DNA of 64,000 nt from Vreelandella andesensis (lineage in GTDB: Bacteria; Pseudomonadota; Gammaproteobacteria; Pseudomonadales; Halomonadaceae): NCBI RefSeq assembly GCF_003989795.1, contig NZ_RZHG01000018.1:218772-282771 (forward strand), in the 5' to 3' direction. Of the stretch, positions 1 through 8,062 are shown piece by piece. The notes under the pieces are model-generated. The model saw only the letters and a list, made by a program, of their open reading frames with translations, was not told the DNA's origin and did no database searches. Every line of letters begins with the position of its first letter. Position 1 is the stretch's first letter. A program made the translations under genes and the position numbers.

Positions 1-623
1 CATTGAATAAAACGGTCGCTGGCTGGCAGCTTCAAGACCACCACGGCACAATACACGGGCCTTTCGACATGGTAGTTATCAGCGCCCCGCCGCCTCAGGC
101 CAATGCATTATTAGCAGAGTGGGAACCAACGCTTGCAGCTGCTTGTGAAGCAAACCCCCAACGAGGGTGTTGGTCAGCCTGGGTTATTTTTGAGCAGCCG
201 TTACCGCCAATGGCGAAGGTGGCATCGGCATGGCACACCGTTCACGCACAGCATCCGGTGCTTCGTCTCGCATCACGCAATCACACTAAGCCAGGGCGAG
301 AGCACCAGCCAGAAAGCATCAGTTTACTTGCTCAACTGGACTGGAGCGATGACCATATTGAGAGTGACAGCGAAAGCGTTGCCCAACAATTGCTTGAAGC
401 ATTCGTGTCGCTGCTGCCCGGTAACACAAACTTGCCGAACATCATTGAACTTGGCGCGCACCGTTGGCGCTACGCCCAGCCAGCACAGGCGGGTAATCAA
501 TCGTACTTATACAGCACACGTGGATTAGCACTCTGTGGCGACAGCTTTAAGGGCAGTCGCGTCGAAGATGCTTGGTTATCAGGCGATGAGTTGGGTAGAG
601 CGTTAACAGGCCGGTCATTCTAA
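1..623 (+). CDS. FAD-dependent amine-oxidase/renalase-like oxidoreductase, 3' part
   Basis: Only the C-terminal 206 or so residues are in the window; the reading frame is open at base 3 and the N-terminal FAD-binding part must lie upstream. The final segment (ALCGDSFKGSRVEDAWLSG) resembles the C-terminal FAD-contacting motif of small flavin amine oxidases, where a glycine-aspartate pair binds the flavin and the 'EDAWLSG' helix closes the domain. By family this would be a soluble flavoprotein of unknown substrate. Genes of this type often sit beside photolyase clusters, which fits the next genes, but a hairpin and a separate promoter follow it, so it is probably not in the same transcript. The substrate cannot be told from sequence. 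Confidence 0.7.
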   Translation, partial: LNKTVAGWQLQDHHGTIHGPFDMVVISAPPPQANALLAEWEPTLAAACEANPQRGCWSAWVIFEQPLPPMAKVASAWHTVHAQHPVLRLASRNHTKPGREHQPESISLLAQLDWSDDHIESDSESVAQQLLEAFVSLLPGNTNLPNIIELGAHRWRYAQPAQAGNQSYLYSTRGLALCGDSFKGSRVEDAWLSGDELGRALTGRSF

Positions 624-640
624 AACAGGAAATGATGCTT

Positions 641-666
641 AACCTTTCATGCATACGTGAAAGGTT
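641..666. terminator. Hairpin after the first gene (possible weak terminator)
   Basis: Perfect 9-bp inverted repeat, AACCTTTCA / TGAAAGGTT, with an 8-nt loop, 18 nt after the upstream stop codon. No T-tract follows on the plus strand. The right arm runs directly into the first TTGTAC box of the next promoter, so it may instead belong to the regulatory region. Confidence 0.35.
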
Positions 667-705
667 GTACCCAGAAGCCACAAGTTGTACAAAGATGGCT
701 ATAAT
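665..705 (+). promoter_or_regulatory. Putative light-regulated promoter with two TTGTAC operator boxes
   Basis: A perfect -10 hexamer TATAAT lies at 700-705. Upstream are two direct TTGTAC boxes at 665-670 and 685-690 (the second extends to TTGTACA), spaced 20 bp apart and covering the -35 region. No good -35 hexamer is seen. TGTACA-type repeats over the -35 are the known operator style of CarH/LitR MerR-family photoregulators, so binding by the product of the next gene (autorepression) is the likely reading. That part is inference. The leader to the first start codon is about 120 nt and contains a small 6-bp hairpin (CCTGCA/TGCAGG, 800-819). Confidence 0.55.
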
Positions 706-832
706 AGCACCCAGCTATCTACACGATTAATGACGACCCGATTATGTGGCAAAACGCCTGTCAGGCGCTGAAAATCGCCACGGCACTTATTGACAGATCC
801 CTGCACTCTTATTTGCAGGCAACCAAGAGGCA

Positions 833-1762
833 ATGGCGCCCATGAGCAACAAGGCGACCCACCCACCCGACACCCCGCTTTATCCGATTAGGGAAGTTTC
901 CCGTTTAACGGGTGTAAACTCAGTCACTCTTCGTGCCTGGGAGCGTCGCTACGGTTTAATTCGTCCACAGCGCACCCCGAAAGGTCATCGTTTATACGCG
1001 CAAGACGACATCGCTCGTATTGAACGCATTTTACAATGGCTGAACCGCGGTGTTCCGGTCAGCCAAGTCGCCGATTTACTGGATCAACCTGAAACGGTAG
1101 AGACGCCAACGGCGGATTCTGGCGACTGGGCAAGTCAGCAGCAGTTACTGAAGACCACCATAGAAGCGATTGATCTTCCCAAGCTGGAAGCGCTGTACCA
1201 CGAGAGTCTGGCGCTGTATCCATTGAGCATTGCGATTAATGAACTCTGGCAGCCCGTTATTTTGGCACTGGAAGCCAAATGGGCAGACCGGCCTGACGAT
1301 CTTGTACGTCGTACCTTTGAAGCTTTTTTTCGAAGTCAGGTAGGCATCCGCCTTCATTATGCCAATCAGGCAACGCGCGGCCCGCTAATCCTACTCAGCG
1401 CGATGCCTGATGATCCTGGCCCACTATGGGTTCTGATGTGCGCGCTATTGGCCAGCGAGCAAGGCTATCGCGTACAAATGTTTGACCATTCCCTAGCCCT
1501 AGATGATCTTCCCCAAGCCGTCACCCGACTACATTCGTCGATGGTATTGTTCTCCAGCGGCCAGCGGGAAGATGACGACTATATTAGTCATGCGCTTCCT
1601 CAGGCAGCAGAAGCACTCAATGTTCCTATTGGGGTGTGCGGAGAAGTCGCAAGATTAAGAGAAAACGATCTGCGTGACGGTCCTGTAAACATGTTGGGCG
1701 ACGACTTACCGCAAGCCATTGCAAGGCTTCGTCCTTTGCTGCGCGAATCAGGAATTCTTTGA
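833..1762 (+). CDS. MerR-family regulator, LitR/CarH-like without cobalamin-binding residues
   Basis: A 309-residue transcription regulator. Residues 17-85 form a MerR winged-helix domain (REVSRLTGVNSVTLRAWERRYG, then KGHRLY). The rest has the length and fold pattern of the helical plus Rossmann cobalamin-binding region of CarH/LitR. The family's W-x9-EH motif is W-x9-KW here (W139, K149-W150). The E-x-H-x2-G motif is replaced by DDPGPL around residues 193-198, so adenosylcobalamin binding is unlikely. This matches 'class II' LitR proteins described in Pseudomonas putida, which work with a separate LOV photoreceptor. It precedes phrB and follows a promoter with TTGTAC repeats, pointing to light-controlled repression. 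Start may be ATG 833 or 842; neither has a strong ribosome site. Confidence 0.85.
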   Translation: MAPMSNKATHPPDTPLYPIREVSRLTGVNSVTLRAWERRYGLIRPQRTPKGHRLYAQDDIARIERILQWLNRGVPVSQVADLLDQPETVETPTADSGDWASQQQLLKTTIEAIDLPKLEALYHESLALYPLSIAINELWQPVILALEAKWADRPDDLVRRTFEAFFRSQVGIRLHYANQATRGPLILLSAMPDDPGPLWVLMCALLASEQGYRVQMFDHSLALDDLPQAVTRLHSSMVLFSSGQREDDDYISHALPQAAEALNVPIGVCGEVARLRENDLRDGPVNMLGDDLPQAIARLRPLLRESGIL

Positions 1763-1842
1763 GCTATTTTCAGAACTGTTCTCAGAACTATTCTTAGAAC
1801 AGTTTTCAGAGCTATTCTCAGAACTGTTTTCAGAGCTATCGG
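1761..1842 (+). repeat. 12-bp tandem repeat overlapping the regulator stop codon
   Basis: Six tandem 12-bp units of the form GARCTRTTYTCA plus a partial seventh start inside the stop codon of the MerR-type gene and end 34 bp before phrB. Units differ by one to three bases. The +1 frame relative to the regulator is open through the whole array and would read as repeated E-L-F-S, ending at TAA 1852-1854. Confidence 0.85.
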
Positions 1843-1876
1843 ATGTCATCTAAATTACCGCGGGTAAGGACATAGC

Positions 1877-3289
1877 ATGAATTTGCAGCTTGTTTGGCTG
1901 CGTAGCGACTTACGCATCCACGATAACTCTGCGCTTGCCGACGCGGCTGCTAAAGGCCCCGTTGTGGCCGTATTTTTGCGCAGTGTGGCTCAGTGGCAAG
2001 AGCATGACCACGGTGCAACTAAACTCGACTTCTGGGGGCGAGGTGTTGCTGCGGTAAAAACGTCGCTGAACGGGTTGAATATTCCACTCTTGCACCGCGA
2101 TATCGATCACTATGATGAAGCAGCCCAGGTATTGCTGGATATTGCCCGCGAGCACCAGATTACCCAGCTCCACTTTAACTATGAATACGCGCTGAACGAG
2201 CAGCATCGCGATCATTCTGTACTTGACGCTTTTCAACGAGAAGGGATAACCGCCCAGGGCCACCATGACGCGGTTGCCTTCGCCCCCGGCAGTTTATTGA
2301 CCGGAAAAGGCGATTATTACGGCGTATTTACACCGTTTTCGAAAGCGTGGCATAAACAGGTGACGACCGAGCAGCTTGCCTTACGAGACACCCCGGGGGT
2401 GCAAGCTCCGCTAGAGATTGATAGCGACCTACTCCCCGCGCTTCCATCTCTTGGTAACGAACCGGTTGATGAACGCCTGTGGCCCGCTGGGGAAGACGCT
2501 GCTAGTGACAATCTCGAACGTTTTTTACGCTTTCGTGGACGGCACTACAAGCAGCAGCGAGACTTCCCGAAGGTGCGCGGCACCAGCGAGCTTTCGCCGT
2601 ACCTGGCGCTAGGTATGATCTCCTATCGCCAATGCCTTCAAGCAGTGATGAGCGAAAATGGTGGCCACCTCGCCGACGGCGATGCAGGGCTAACCACCTG
2701 GGTAAATGAGCTTATTTGGCGTGAGTTTTATCAGCATGTAGCGGTAGGGTTTCCCCAGGTCTGCCGCCACCAGCCTTTTCAAGAACACACCAAACAGCTC
2801 AATTGGCGTGACGACGACAAAGACTTCCAAGCGTGGTGTGAAGGCCGTACTGGCTATCCAATTGTCGATGCGGCCATGCGCCAACTAGTGGCCACTGGCT
2901 GGATGCACAATCGCCTGCGCATGATCACCGCCATGTTTCTAAGTAAGCACTTACTGATTGACTGGCGTCGTGGCGAAGCGTTTTTTATGCGCCATTTAAT
3001 CGATGGTGAGTTTTGCGCCAATAACGGCGGTTGGCAGTGGGCGGCATCAACCGGCACGGATGCCGCCCCCTATTTTCGCATTTTCAACCCAACAACCCAG
3101 TCAACGCGCTTTGATCCAGATGGCGAGTTTATTGCCCACTGGCTACCTGCGCTTCAGCCACTGCCCGCAAAAGCTCGTCATGCACCGCCTCAAGACATGC
3201 TGAACGCAACGGATTACCCGGCTCCCATCGTTGATCATAAAGCAGCACGCCAGCGCGCCCTGGATGCTTTTAAAGCCCTCTCTAAATAA
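1877..3289 (+). CDS. phrB: Deoxyribodipyrimidine photolyase (class I CPD)
   Basis: A 470-residue flavoprotein that repairs UV-induced cyclobutane pyrimidine dimers using blue light. The N-terminal Rossmann antenna domain starts with LVWLRSDLRIHDNSAL. The C-terminal helical FAD domain has the family signatures WVNELIWREFYQHV, GYPIVDAAMRQL, GWMHNRLRMI and NNGGWQWAAS; the tryptophans needed for the electron-transfer chain are in these blocks. Length matches E. coli PhrB (472). ATG 1877 has a ribosome site (GGTAAGGA) 6-10 nt upstream. It lies downstream of the LitR-like gene with no other promoter seen, so light-induced co-transcription is likely. Confidence 0.97.
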   Translation: MNLQLVWLRSDLRIHDNSALADAAAKGPVVAVFLRSVAQWQEHDHGATKLDFWGRGVAAVKTSLNGLNIPLLHRDIDHYDEAAQVLLDIAREHQITQLHFNYEYALNEQHRDHSVLDAFQREGITAQGHHDAVAFAPGSLLTGKGDYYGVFTPFSKAWHKQVTTEQLALRDTPGVQAPLEIDSDLLPALPSLGNEPVDERLWPAGEDAASDNLERFLRFRGRHYKQQRDFPKVRGTSELSPYLALGMISYRQCLQAVMSENGGHLADGDAGLTTWVNELIWREFYQHVAVGFPQVCRHQPFQEHTKQLNWRDDDKDFQAWCEGRTGYPIVDAAMRQLVATGWMHNRLRMITAMFLSKHLLIDWRRGEAFFMRHLIDGEFCANNGGWQWAASTGTDAAPYFRIFNPTTQSTRFDPDGEFIAHWLPALQPLPAKARHAPPQDMLNATDYPAPIVDHKAARQRALDAFKALSK

Positions 3290-3301
3290 CAGCCCTCTTT
3301 T

Positions 3302-3325
3302 GCATCGCCCATGGTGCGGCGATGC
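3302..3325. terminator. Hairpin after phrB
   Basis: Perfect 8-bp inverted repeat GCATCGCC / GGCGATGC with an 8-nt loop. There is no immediate T-run (a TTTTTC lies about 15 nt later). It could attenuate transcription between phrB and the rest of the cluster or simply stabilise the mRNA end. Confidence 0.4.
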
Positions 3326-3375
3326 TAACCAATTACTGCTTTTTCTTCGCCTCATCGCTTTCTTATTTATCTTAG

Positions 3376-3825
3376 ATGCCACAGGACCAGATGATGCCTA
3401 ACGACCAAGCTTTGGCGAATTTTTGCGCCTTCTTTAATAAACTAGACAACACCTGTACAGAAAAACTATACGAGGTATATACTGAGGAAATTGTCTTCAA
3501 CGACCCACTGCACCACATTGAGGGGCGTGTGGCATTAGAACGTTATTTTGCCACTATGTATGAGAACGTTGAACGTTGCCAATTTACTTACCACACGCAA
3601 CAACAGCTGGCCAATCAAGCATTTGTAACGTGGACAATGGAGTTTGTTCATCCGCGTTTGGCCCATGGCAAACCGATCAGTGTCGCAGGATGCAGTGCGC
3701 TAACGTTTGAACAAGATGGGCGGGTTTCAAAGCACCGCGATTATTTTGATGCAGGGGCCATGCTATATGAACACTTACCAGTAATGGGACGTATCATACG
3801 TTGGTTGAAACGGCGTATTAGCTGA
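3376..3825 (+). CDS. NTF2/SnoaL-like family protein of the photolyase cluster
   Basis: A 149-residue protein (or 144 from the in-frame ATG at 3391). It has the alpha+beta cone pattern of the NTF2/SnoaL-like superfamily: an N-terminal helix (LANFCAFFNKLD), the 'YTEEIVFNDPLHHIEGR' segment and a C-terminal strand 'KHRDYFDAGAMLYEHLPVMG'. The asparagine-aspartate-proline and 'HRDYFD' parts are typical of small nuclear-transport-factor-2-like proteins found beside photolyase, SDR and Cfa-like genes. Its reaction, if any, is unknown; a ligand-binding or lipid-modification accessory role is inferred from neighbours. No signal peptide. Confidence 0.8.
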   Translation: MPQDQMMPNDQALANFCAFFNKLDNTCTEKLYEVYTEEIVFNDPLHHIEGRVALERYFATMYENVERCQFTYHTQQQLANQAFVTWTMEFVHPRLAHGKPISVAGCSALTFEQDGRVSKHRDYFDAGAMLYEHLPVMGRIIRWLKRRIS

Positions 3826-3844
3826 GTATCCGACCCGTTCATTT

Positions 3845-3861
3845 GCATGCAGGCTGCATGC
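3845..3861. repeat. Short perfect inverted repeat
   Basis: GCATGCA-GGC-TGCATGC lies 23 bp upstream of the SDR start. Seven-bp arms with a 3-bp centre; it may be a small hairpin or a protein site. Function unknown. Confidence 0.4.
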
Positions 3862-3883
3862 TAACAGGCCGCCATAGGAGAAC

Positions 3884-4672
3884 ATGATGAGCACATGGAA
3901 AACGCCCCAACGTATTTGGCTAACAGGTGCTACGTCAGGCATAGGTGAAGCACTTGCCAAAAAACTCATCGCCCAAGGTCATCATGTTGTATTGAGTGCC
4001 CGTAACCAACAAGCGCTTGAAACTTTATGTGGCGGACATTCTAACGCTTATTCACTGCCCCTTGATGTCAGTGACCGCCAGGCAGTGTTGGCGGCAGGTC
4101 AACAGATCAACACCTGGCTTGGCGCCCTGGATATCGCCTTATTCAATGCAGGCACCTGTGAATATCTCGATGCTCAGCACTTTGATATGGCTCTGGTGGA
4201 ACGTGTTTTTACACCTAACCTGTTTGGCACCCTGTATGGCGTGGAAGCAGCACTACCACTACTGAGAGCGGCCCGAAAGGAGGGCAAACCCGCACGGCTT
4301 GCGGCTACCTCCAGTGCTTCTGCCTATTTCCCACTGCCCCGCGCTGAAGCATACGGTGCCTCGAAAGCGGCTATCAGCTACTTTTTTGAATCATTACGTC
4401 TCGATCTCGATCAAGAAGGCATTGATGTCAGCTTAATTCACCCTGGATTTGTTAAAACACCTTTGACCGATCGCAACGACTTCCCAATGCCCATGCAAGT
4501 CACTGCAGATCAAGCGGCTGATGCAATTATTGCCGGTCTTATCAAAGGAAAGCTCGATATTCATTTTCCACGTCGCTTCACTTATCTTGTGAAATGTTTA
4601 GGCGTTTTACCGCCTGCGCTGCGTCGTCTTATCGGCCTACGCATGACAAGACGTCAAGAGGAACAACAATGA
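3884..4672 (+). CDS. Short-chain dehydrogenase/reductase
   Basis: A 262-residue classical SDR. The NAD(P)-binding motif TGATSGIGEAL is near residue 12. The NAG-type motif is 'LFNAGT'. The catalytic serine region is 'ATSSASAYFPLPRAEAYGASKAA', giving Ser, Tyr-x3-Lys (YGASK), and the C-terminal 'HPGFVKTPL' is also typical. Two adjacent ATG codons exist at 3884 and 3887; the AGGAG at 3877-3881 is better spaced for 3887. The stop overlaps the next start as ATGA, so translation is coupled. Position with an FAD oxidoreductase, DUF1365 and Cfa-like genes suggests a role in membrane lipid modification. The substrate is unknown. Confidence 0.9.
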   Translation: MMSTWKTPQRIWLTGATSGIGEALAKKLIAQGHHVVLSARNQQALETLCGGHSNAYSLPLDVSDRQAVLAAGQQINTWLGALDIALFNAGTCEYLDAQHFDMALVERVFTPNLFGTLYGVEAALPLLRAARKEGKPARLAATSSASAYFPLPRAEAYGASKAAISYFFESLRLDLDQEGIDVSLIHPGFVKTPLTDRNDFPMPMQVTADQAADAIIAGLIKGKLDIHFPRRFTYLVKCLGVLPPALRRLIGLRMTRRQEEQQ

Positions 4673-6036
4673 GCAGCAGGGCTTCACAGCGTATTGCCAT
4701 TATCGGCAGTGGTATTAGCGGTATGGCAGCAGGCTGGTATTTATCCACCCAACATGAAGTCACTCTGTTTGAAGCAGAGGGGCGGCTTGGAGGGCACACG
4801 GCCACAATGGACGTGGAGGTCGAAGGTAAGGCCTATGCCATCGATACGGGCTTTATCGTTTTCAATGATTGGACCTATCCGCATTTCCAGCGCCTGCTCG
4901 AAACACTCGGTGTGCCTAGCCAAGTCACCGAAATGAGTTTTTCAGTGCATGAAACCGATATGGATTTTGAATATAACGGTCATACACTAAGCTCACTGTT
5001 TGCCCAGCGGCGCAATTTGCTTAGCCCGCGTTTTTATCGTCTGCTACGCGATATTTTGCGCTTTAACAAACAAGCCACAGCCGACCTAGAAAGCAAGCGC
5101 CTTCCCAGCAACATGACACTTGGCGAGTACCTTGACTTACATGGCTACGGTGAAGCCTTTCAGCGACGCTACCTGCTACCCATGGGAGCAGCCATCTGGT
5201 CTGCCAGCATTGGCGATCTACGCGCTTTCCCACTGACATTTTTCGTTCGCTTTTTCCGTAATCATGGCCTGCTATCGGTCAATCACCGGCCTCAATGGCA
5301 TACCTTAGTTGGCGGCTCGAAAAGCTACATTCCCAACATGACTGCGCCTTACGCAGCGCGCATTCATCTTAATACGCCCGTAACACGCATTGAGCGAGAC
5401 GCGACAGGCGTGATGATAACGACCGCACAGGGGTCGCAACGATTTGATCACGTGGTGCTGGCTTGCCATGCTGATCAGGCGCTGGCGATGCTGGGTGATC
5501 CAACACCCGCCGAACAAGATATTCTTGCTGCCATGCCTTATCAAGATAACGAGGTAGTGCTGCATACCGATACATCGCTGCTGCCACGGCGTCAGCGCGC
5601 CTGGGCTAGCTGGAACTATCGCTTAGACGGCCGAGGAGCAGACGAGCGGGTGTCAGTGACCTACAACATGAATATTCTGCAGCGATTGGAACAGGCCGAC
5701 ACAACGTTCTGCGTTACGCTTAACGACTCAAACAGTATTGACACTTCTAAAGTGCTCGGACGCTACTGCTATGCCCACCCACAGTTCACCTTGGAAGGGC
5801 AAGCTGCACAAATGCGCCATGACGAGATATCGTCAGTTGCTCGACGCACTCACTTCTGTGGCGCTTATTGGCGCAACGGTTTTCATGAAGATGGCGTATG
5901 GAGCGCTCTACGTGTTGCTCAAGCACTCGGTTGTGATGAGGCAGCCGAACCGCCATCGACGCCGACGGCGTTACCGGCCCATGATCTTATGCCTACCAAT
6001 AGCATTGGGAATAGTATTGGGGAGGGGCTTGGATGA
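4669..6036 (+). CDS. FAD-dependent oxidoreductase (amine-oxidase/desaturase fold), lipid cluster
   Basis: A 455-residue flavoprotein. The start is set at ATG 4669 because it overlaps the SDR stop (ATGA), has AGAGGAAC just upstream and puts the dinucleotide motif IAIIGSGISGMAAGWYLS at residue 8; a longer frame reaches back to 4594 inside the SDR. 'FEAEGRLGGHTATMDV' is the second flavin-binding segment, and 'FCGAYWRNGFHEDGVWSALRVAQAL' is the C-terminal one. Homologues in this gene order (SDR, FAD oxidoreductase, DUF1365, Cfa-like) belong to the singlet-oxygen regulon of Rhodobacter sphaeroides, where such a protein desaturates methylated fatty acids on the way to furan fatty acids. Same role here is inference. 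ATGA overlap with the next gene. Confidence 0.88.
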   Translation: MSSRASQRIAIIGSGISGMAAGWYLSTQHEVTLFEAEGRLGGHTATMDVEVEGKAYAIDTGFIVFNDWTYPHFQRLLETLGVPSQVTEMSFSVHETDMDFEYNGHTLSSLFAQRRNLLSPRFYRLLRDILRFNKQATADLESKRLPSNMTLGEYLDLHGYGEAFQRRYLLPMGAAIWSASIGDLRAFPLTFFVRFFRNHGLLSVNHRPQWHTLVGGSKSYIPNMTAPYAARIHLNTPVTRIERDATGVMITTAQGSQRFDHVVLACHADQALAMLGDPTPAEQDILAAMPYQDNEVVLHTDTSLLPRRQRAWASWNYRLDGRGADERVSVTYNMNILQRLEQADTTFCVTLNDSNSIDTSKVLGRYCYAHPQFTLEGQAAQMRHDEISSVARRTHFCGAYWRNGFHEDGVWSALRVAQALGCDEAAEPPSTPTALPAHDLMPTNSIGNSIGEGLG

Positions 6037-6797
6037 TTGCCGCCCCTCGCTCACGTATTTATCGTGGCACGCTGCGTCACCGTCGCTTCACACCTAAAGA
6101 GCACGCCTTTAGCTATGGTATTTGGATGGCGTGGCTCGACTTAGATGAGTTGCCGACACTGTTTGACGGCGTGCCCTGCTTTAGTGCTCGAAGACCGGCA
6201 CTAGCGCGCTTTCGTCGCGACGATTATCTCGGCCCTAGCGATAAACCACTACGCACGGCGGTACGTGAGGAATTGATTCGCCAGCTGGGCAGCGCACCCA
6301 ATGGCAAAATTTACGTACTCACCCAGTTACGCACATTTGGCAGCGTCTTTAACCCCGTTTCGATGTATTACGCCTATGACCACTTAGGCAAGTTAGCGGC
6401 TGTCGTTGGCGAGGTCACCAATATGCCCTGGAAGGAACGTATCTGCTATGCCTGCCAAGTCGATACGACTCGCCATAGCCATCATGCAAGTTTTGATAAA
6501 GCCATGCATGTATCCCCATTCAACCCCATGGAAATGACCTACCGCTGGAAGTTTAACGCTCCCGGCGAACAACTCTATCTTCACATGGAAAACTGGCAAA
6601 GCGGGCAGCGCCATTTCGACGCCACGCTCACGCTTGACGCTGCGCCAGCGACACGCGGCGTTTTACTAACAACGCTGGCACGTCAACCCTGGATGAGTCT
6701 GAAAACAATCGCGGGGATTCATTTTGAAGCGTTTCGCCTTTGGTTGAAGCGTATCCCCGTTTATAACCACCCTAAGCGCAAGGAGACTTCAAAATGA
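6033..6797 (+). CDS. DUF1365 family protein
   Basis: A 254-residue soluble protein of the DUF1365 family, recognised by the N-terminal 'RIYRGTLRHRRFTPKEHAFSY', the middle 'RTFGSVFNPVSMYYAYD' and 'VGEVTNMPWKERICY', and the 'AMHVSPFNPMEMTYRW' block. The catalytic role is unproven. It is almost always encoded between an FAD oxidoreductase and a Cfa-like methyltransferase, as here, so it probably acts on the same lipid substrate. Both ends overlap neighbours by 4 bp (ATGA), indicating tight translational coupling. Confidence 0.9.
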   Translation: MIAAPRSRIYRGTLRHRRFTPKEHAFSYGIWMAWLDLDELPTLFDGVPCFSARRPALARFRRDDYLGPSDKPLRTAVREELIRQLGSAPNGKIYVLTQLRTFGSVFNPVSMYYAYDHLGKLAAVVGEVTNMPWKERICYACQVDTTRHSHHASFDKAMHVSPFNPMEMTYRWKFNAPGEQLYLHMENWQSGQRHFDATLTLDAAPATRGVLLTTLARQPWMSLKTIAGIHFEAFRLWLKRIPVYNHPKRKETSK

Positions 6798-8062
6798 CGA
6801 CCCTGCGTTCTACGCCCCCTGAAATACAACCGGTTAACCAGGATCGTTTCACTCGCTGGCTAAAACCTCGCTTAATGGCTCAGTTAGATGCCTTTCAAGG
6901 TGGCCGTATTACCTTAATCGAAGGCAATCAGTGTCACCATTTGGGCCAAGAAGGACCGCTTCAAGTGTCCGTCGTGATTCGCCACTCCCGCGCCTGGAAA
7001 AGGCTCGCATTTGGCGGCACGGTGGGCGCAGCTGAATCTTACATGGATGGCGACTGGGACGCTGATGACCTGGTGGCTCTGGTACGTTTGTTTGCGGCCA
7101 ACCTTGACCACGTAAACGGCAACATGGAAAACGGAAGCGCCCGCATCACTCGCTGGCTGCTTGGCGCTGCCTATCGTTTCCAACGTAACAGCCTTTCCGG
7201 CTCAAAGCGCAACATCTCGGCGCACTACGATATCGGCAATGACCTGTTTGCTACGTTTCTTGATCGACGCCACTGGATGTACTCAAGCGCTGTTTTCCCC
7301 TATCCGGAAGCCAGCCTAGAAGAGGCGTCTACCTATAAACTCGACATCATGCTCGAGAAGCTAGATGTACAGCCAGAACACCATTTACTGGAAATTGGTA
7401 CTGGCTGGGGGGGGCTTGCAATACACGCCGCCAAAACCCGTGGTTGTCATGTCACTACCACTACCATTTCTGAAGAGCAGTACGCGCACACCGCGCGCCG
7501 CATTCAAGAAGAGGGACTCGATGAGAAAATCACCCTGCTGAAGCAGGATTATCGCGAACTGACGGGGCGCTATGATCGACTGATTTCTGTTGAGATGATT
7601 GAAGCCGTCGGCCACCAATATTTGAACACTTACCTTGCGAAGGTCGACAGCCTGCTGACTGACGATGGTCAGGCCATGCTGCAAGCCATCACTATCCGTG
7701 ACCAACGCTTTGAAGAAGCCAAACGGGACATGGACTTTATTAAGCGCTATATCTTTCCCGGTGGTTTTTTACCGTCTCATCACGCCATGTTAACCAGCGT
7801 CATGCGCAAAACCTCACTGAACATAGTAGCGCTTGACGAAATCGGACAGCACTATGCCCGCACCTTGCGCGAGTGGCGTCATCGCTTTGAAGCCAGCCTG
7901 GAGCAGATAAGGCAGCAGGGTTACGACGAGCGGTTTATTCGCATGTGGCGTTACTATTTGTGCTACTGCGAAGGCGGTTTTATTGAGCGCTCCATTGGTA
8001 CGTGCCACTTATTGCTGGCGAAACCCGCCGCAAAACCCGAACCGTTAATAGGCGCACTCTAA
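6794..8062 (+). CDS. cfa: Cfa-like SAM-dependent fatty-acid methyltransferase
   Basis: A 422-residue class I SAM methyltransferase of the cyclopropane-fatty-acid synthase family. The N-terminal lipid-binding domain covers about residues 1-130. The signature 'ISAHYDIGNDLFATFLDRRHWMYSSAVF' follows, and the SAM-binding loop is 'LLEIGTGWGGLAIHAAKT'. 'ISVEMIEAVGHQY' is the family's active-site helix, and 'DFIKRYIFPGGFLPS' and 'WRYYLCYCEGGFIERSIGT' end the protein. E. coli Cfa is 382 residues. In this gene neighbourhood the enzyme may methylate an unsaturated acyl chain without forming a ring (UfaM-like) rather than make cyclopropane. That choice cannot be settled from sequence alone. No gap to the next gene. 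Confidence 0.9.
   Translation: MTTLRSTPPEIQPVNQDRFTRWLKPRLMAQLDAFQGGRITLIEGNQCHHLGQEGPLQVSVVIRHSRAWKRLAFGGTVGAAESYMDGDWDADDLVALVRLFAANLDHVNGNMENGSARITRWLLGAAYRFQRNSLSGSKRNISAHYDIGNDLFATFLDRRHWMYSSAVFPYPEASLEEASTYKLDIMLEKLDVQPEHHLLEIGTGWGGLAIHAAKTRGCHVTTTTISEEQYAHTARRIQEEGLDEKITLLKQDYRELTGRYDRLISVEMIEAVGHQYLNTYLAKVDSLLTDDGQAMLQAITIRDQRFEEAKRDMDFIKRYIFPGGFLPSHHAMLTSVMRKTSLNIVALDEIGQHYARTLREWRHRFEASLEQIRQQGYDERFIRMWRYYLCYCEGGFIERSIGTCHLLLAKPAAKPEPLIGAL

Noticed and set aside
1910-2266. 118-codon minus-strand frame inside phrB
   Set aside because: Shadow of the strongly conserved photolyase gene; no own features.
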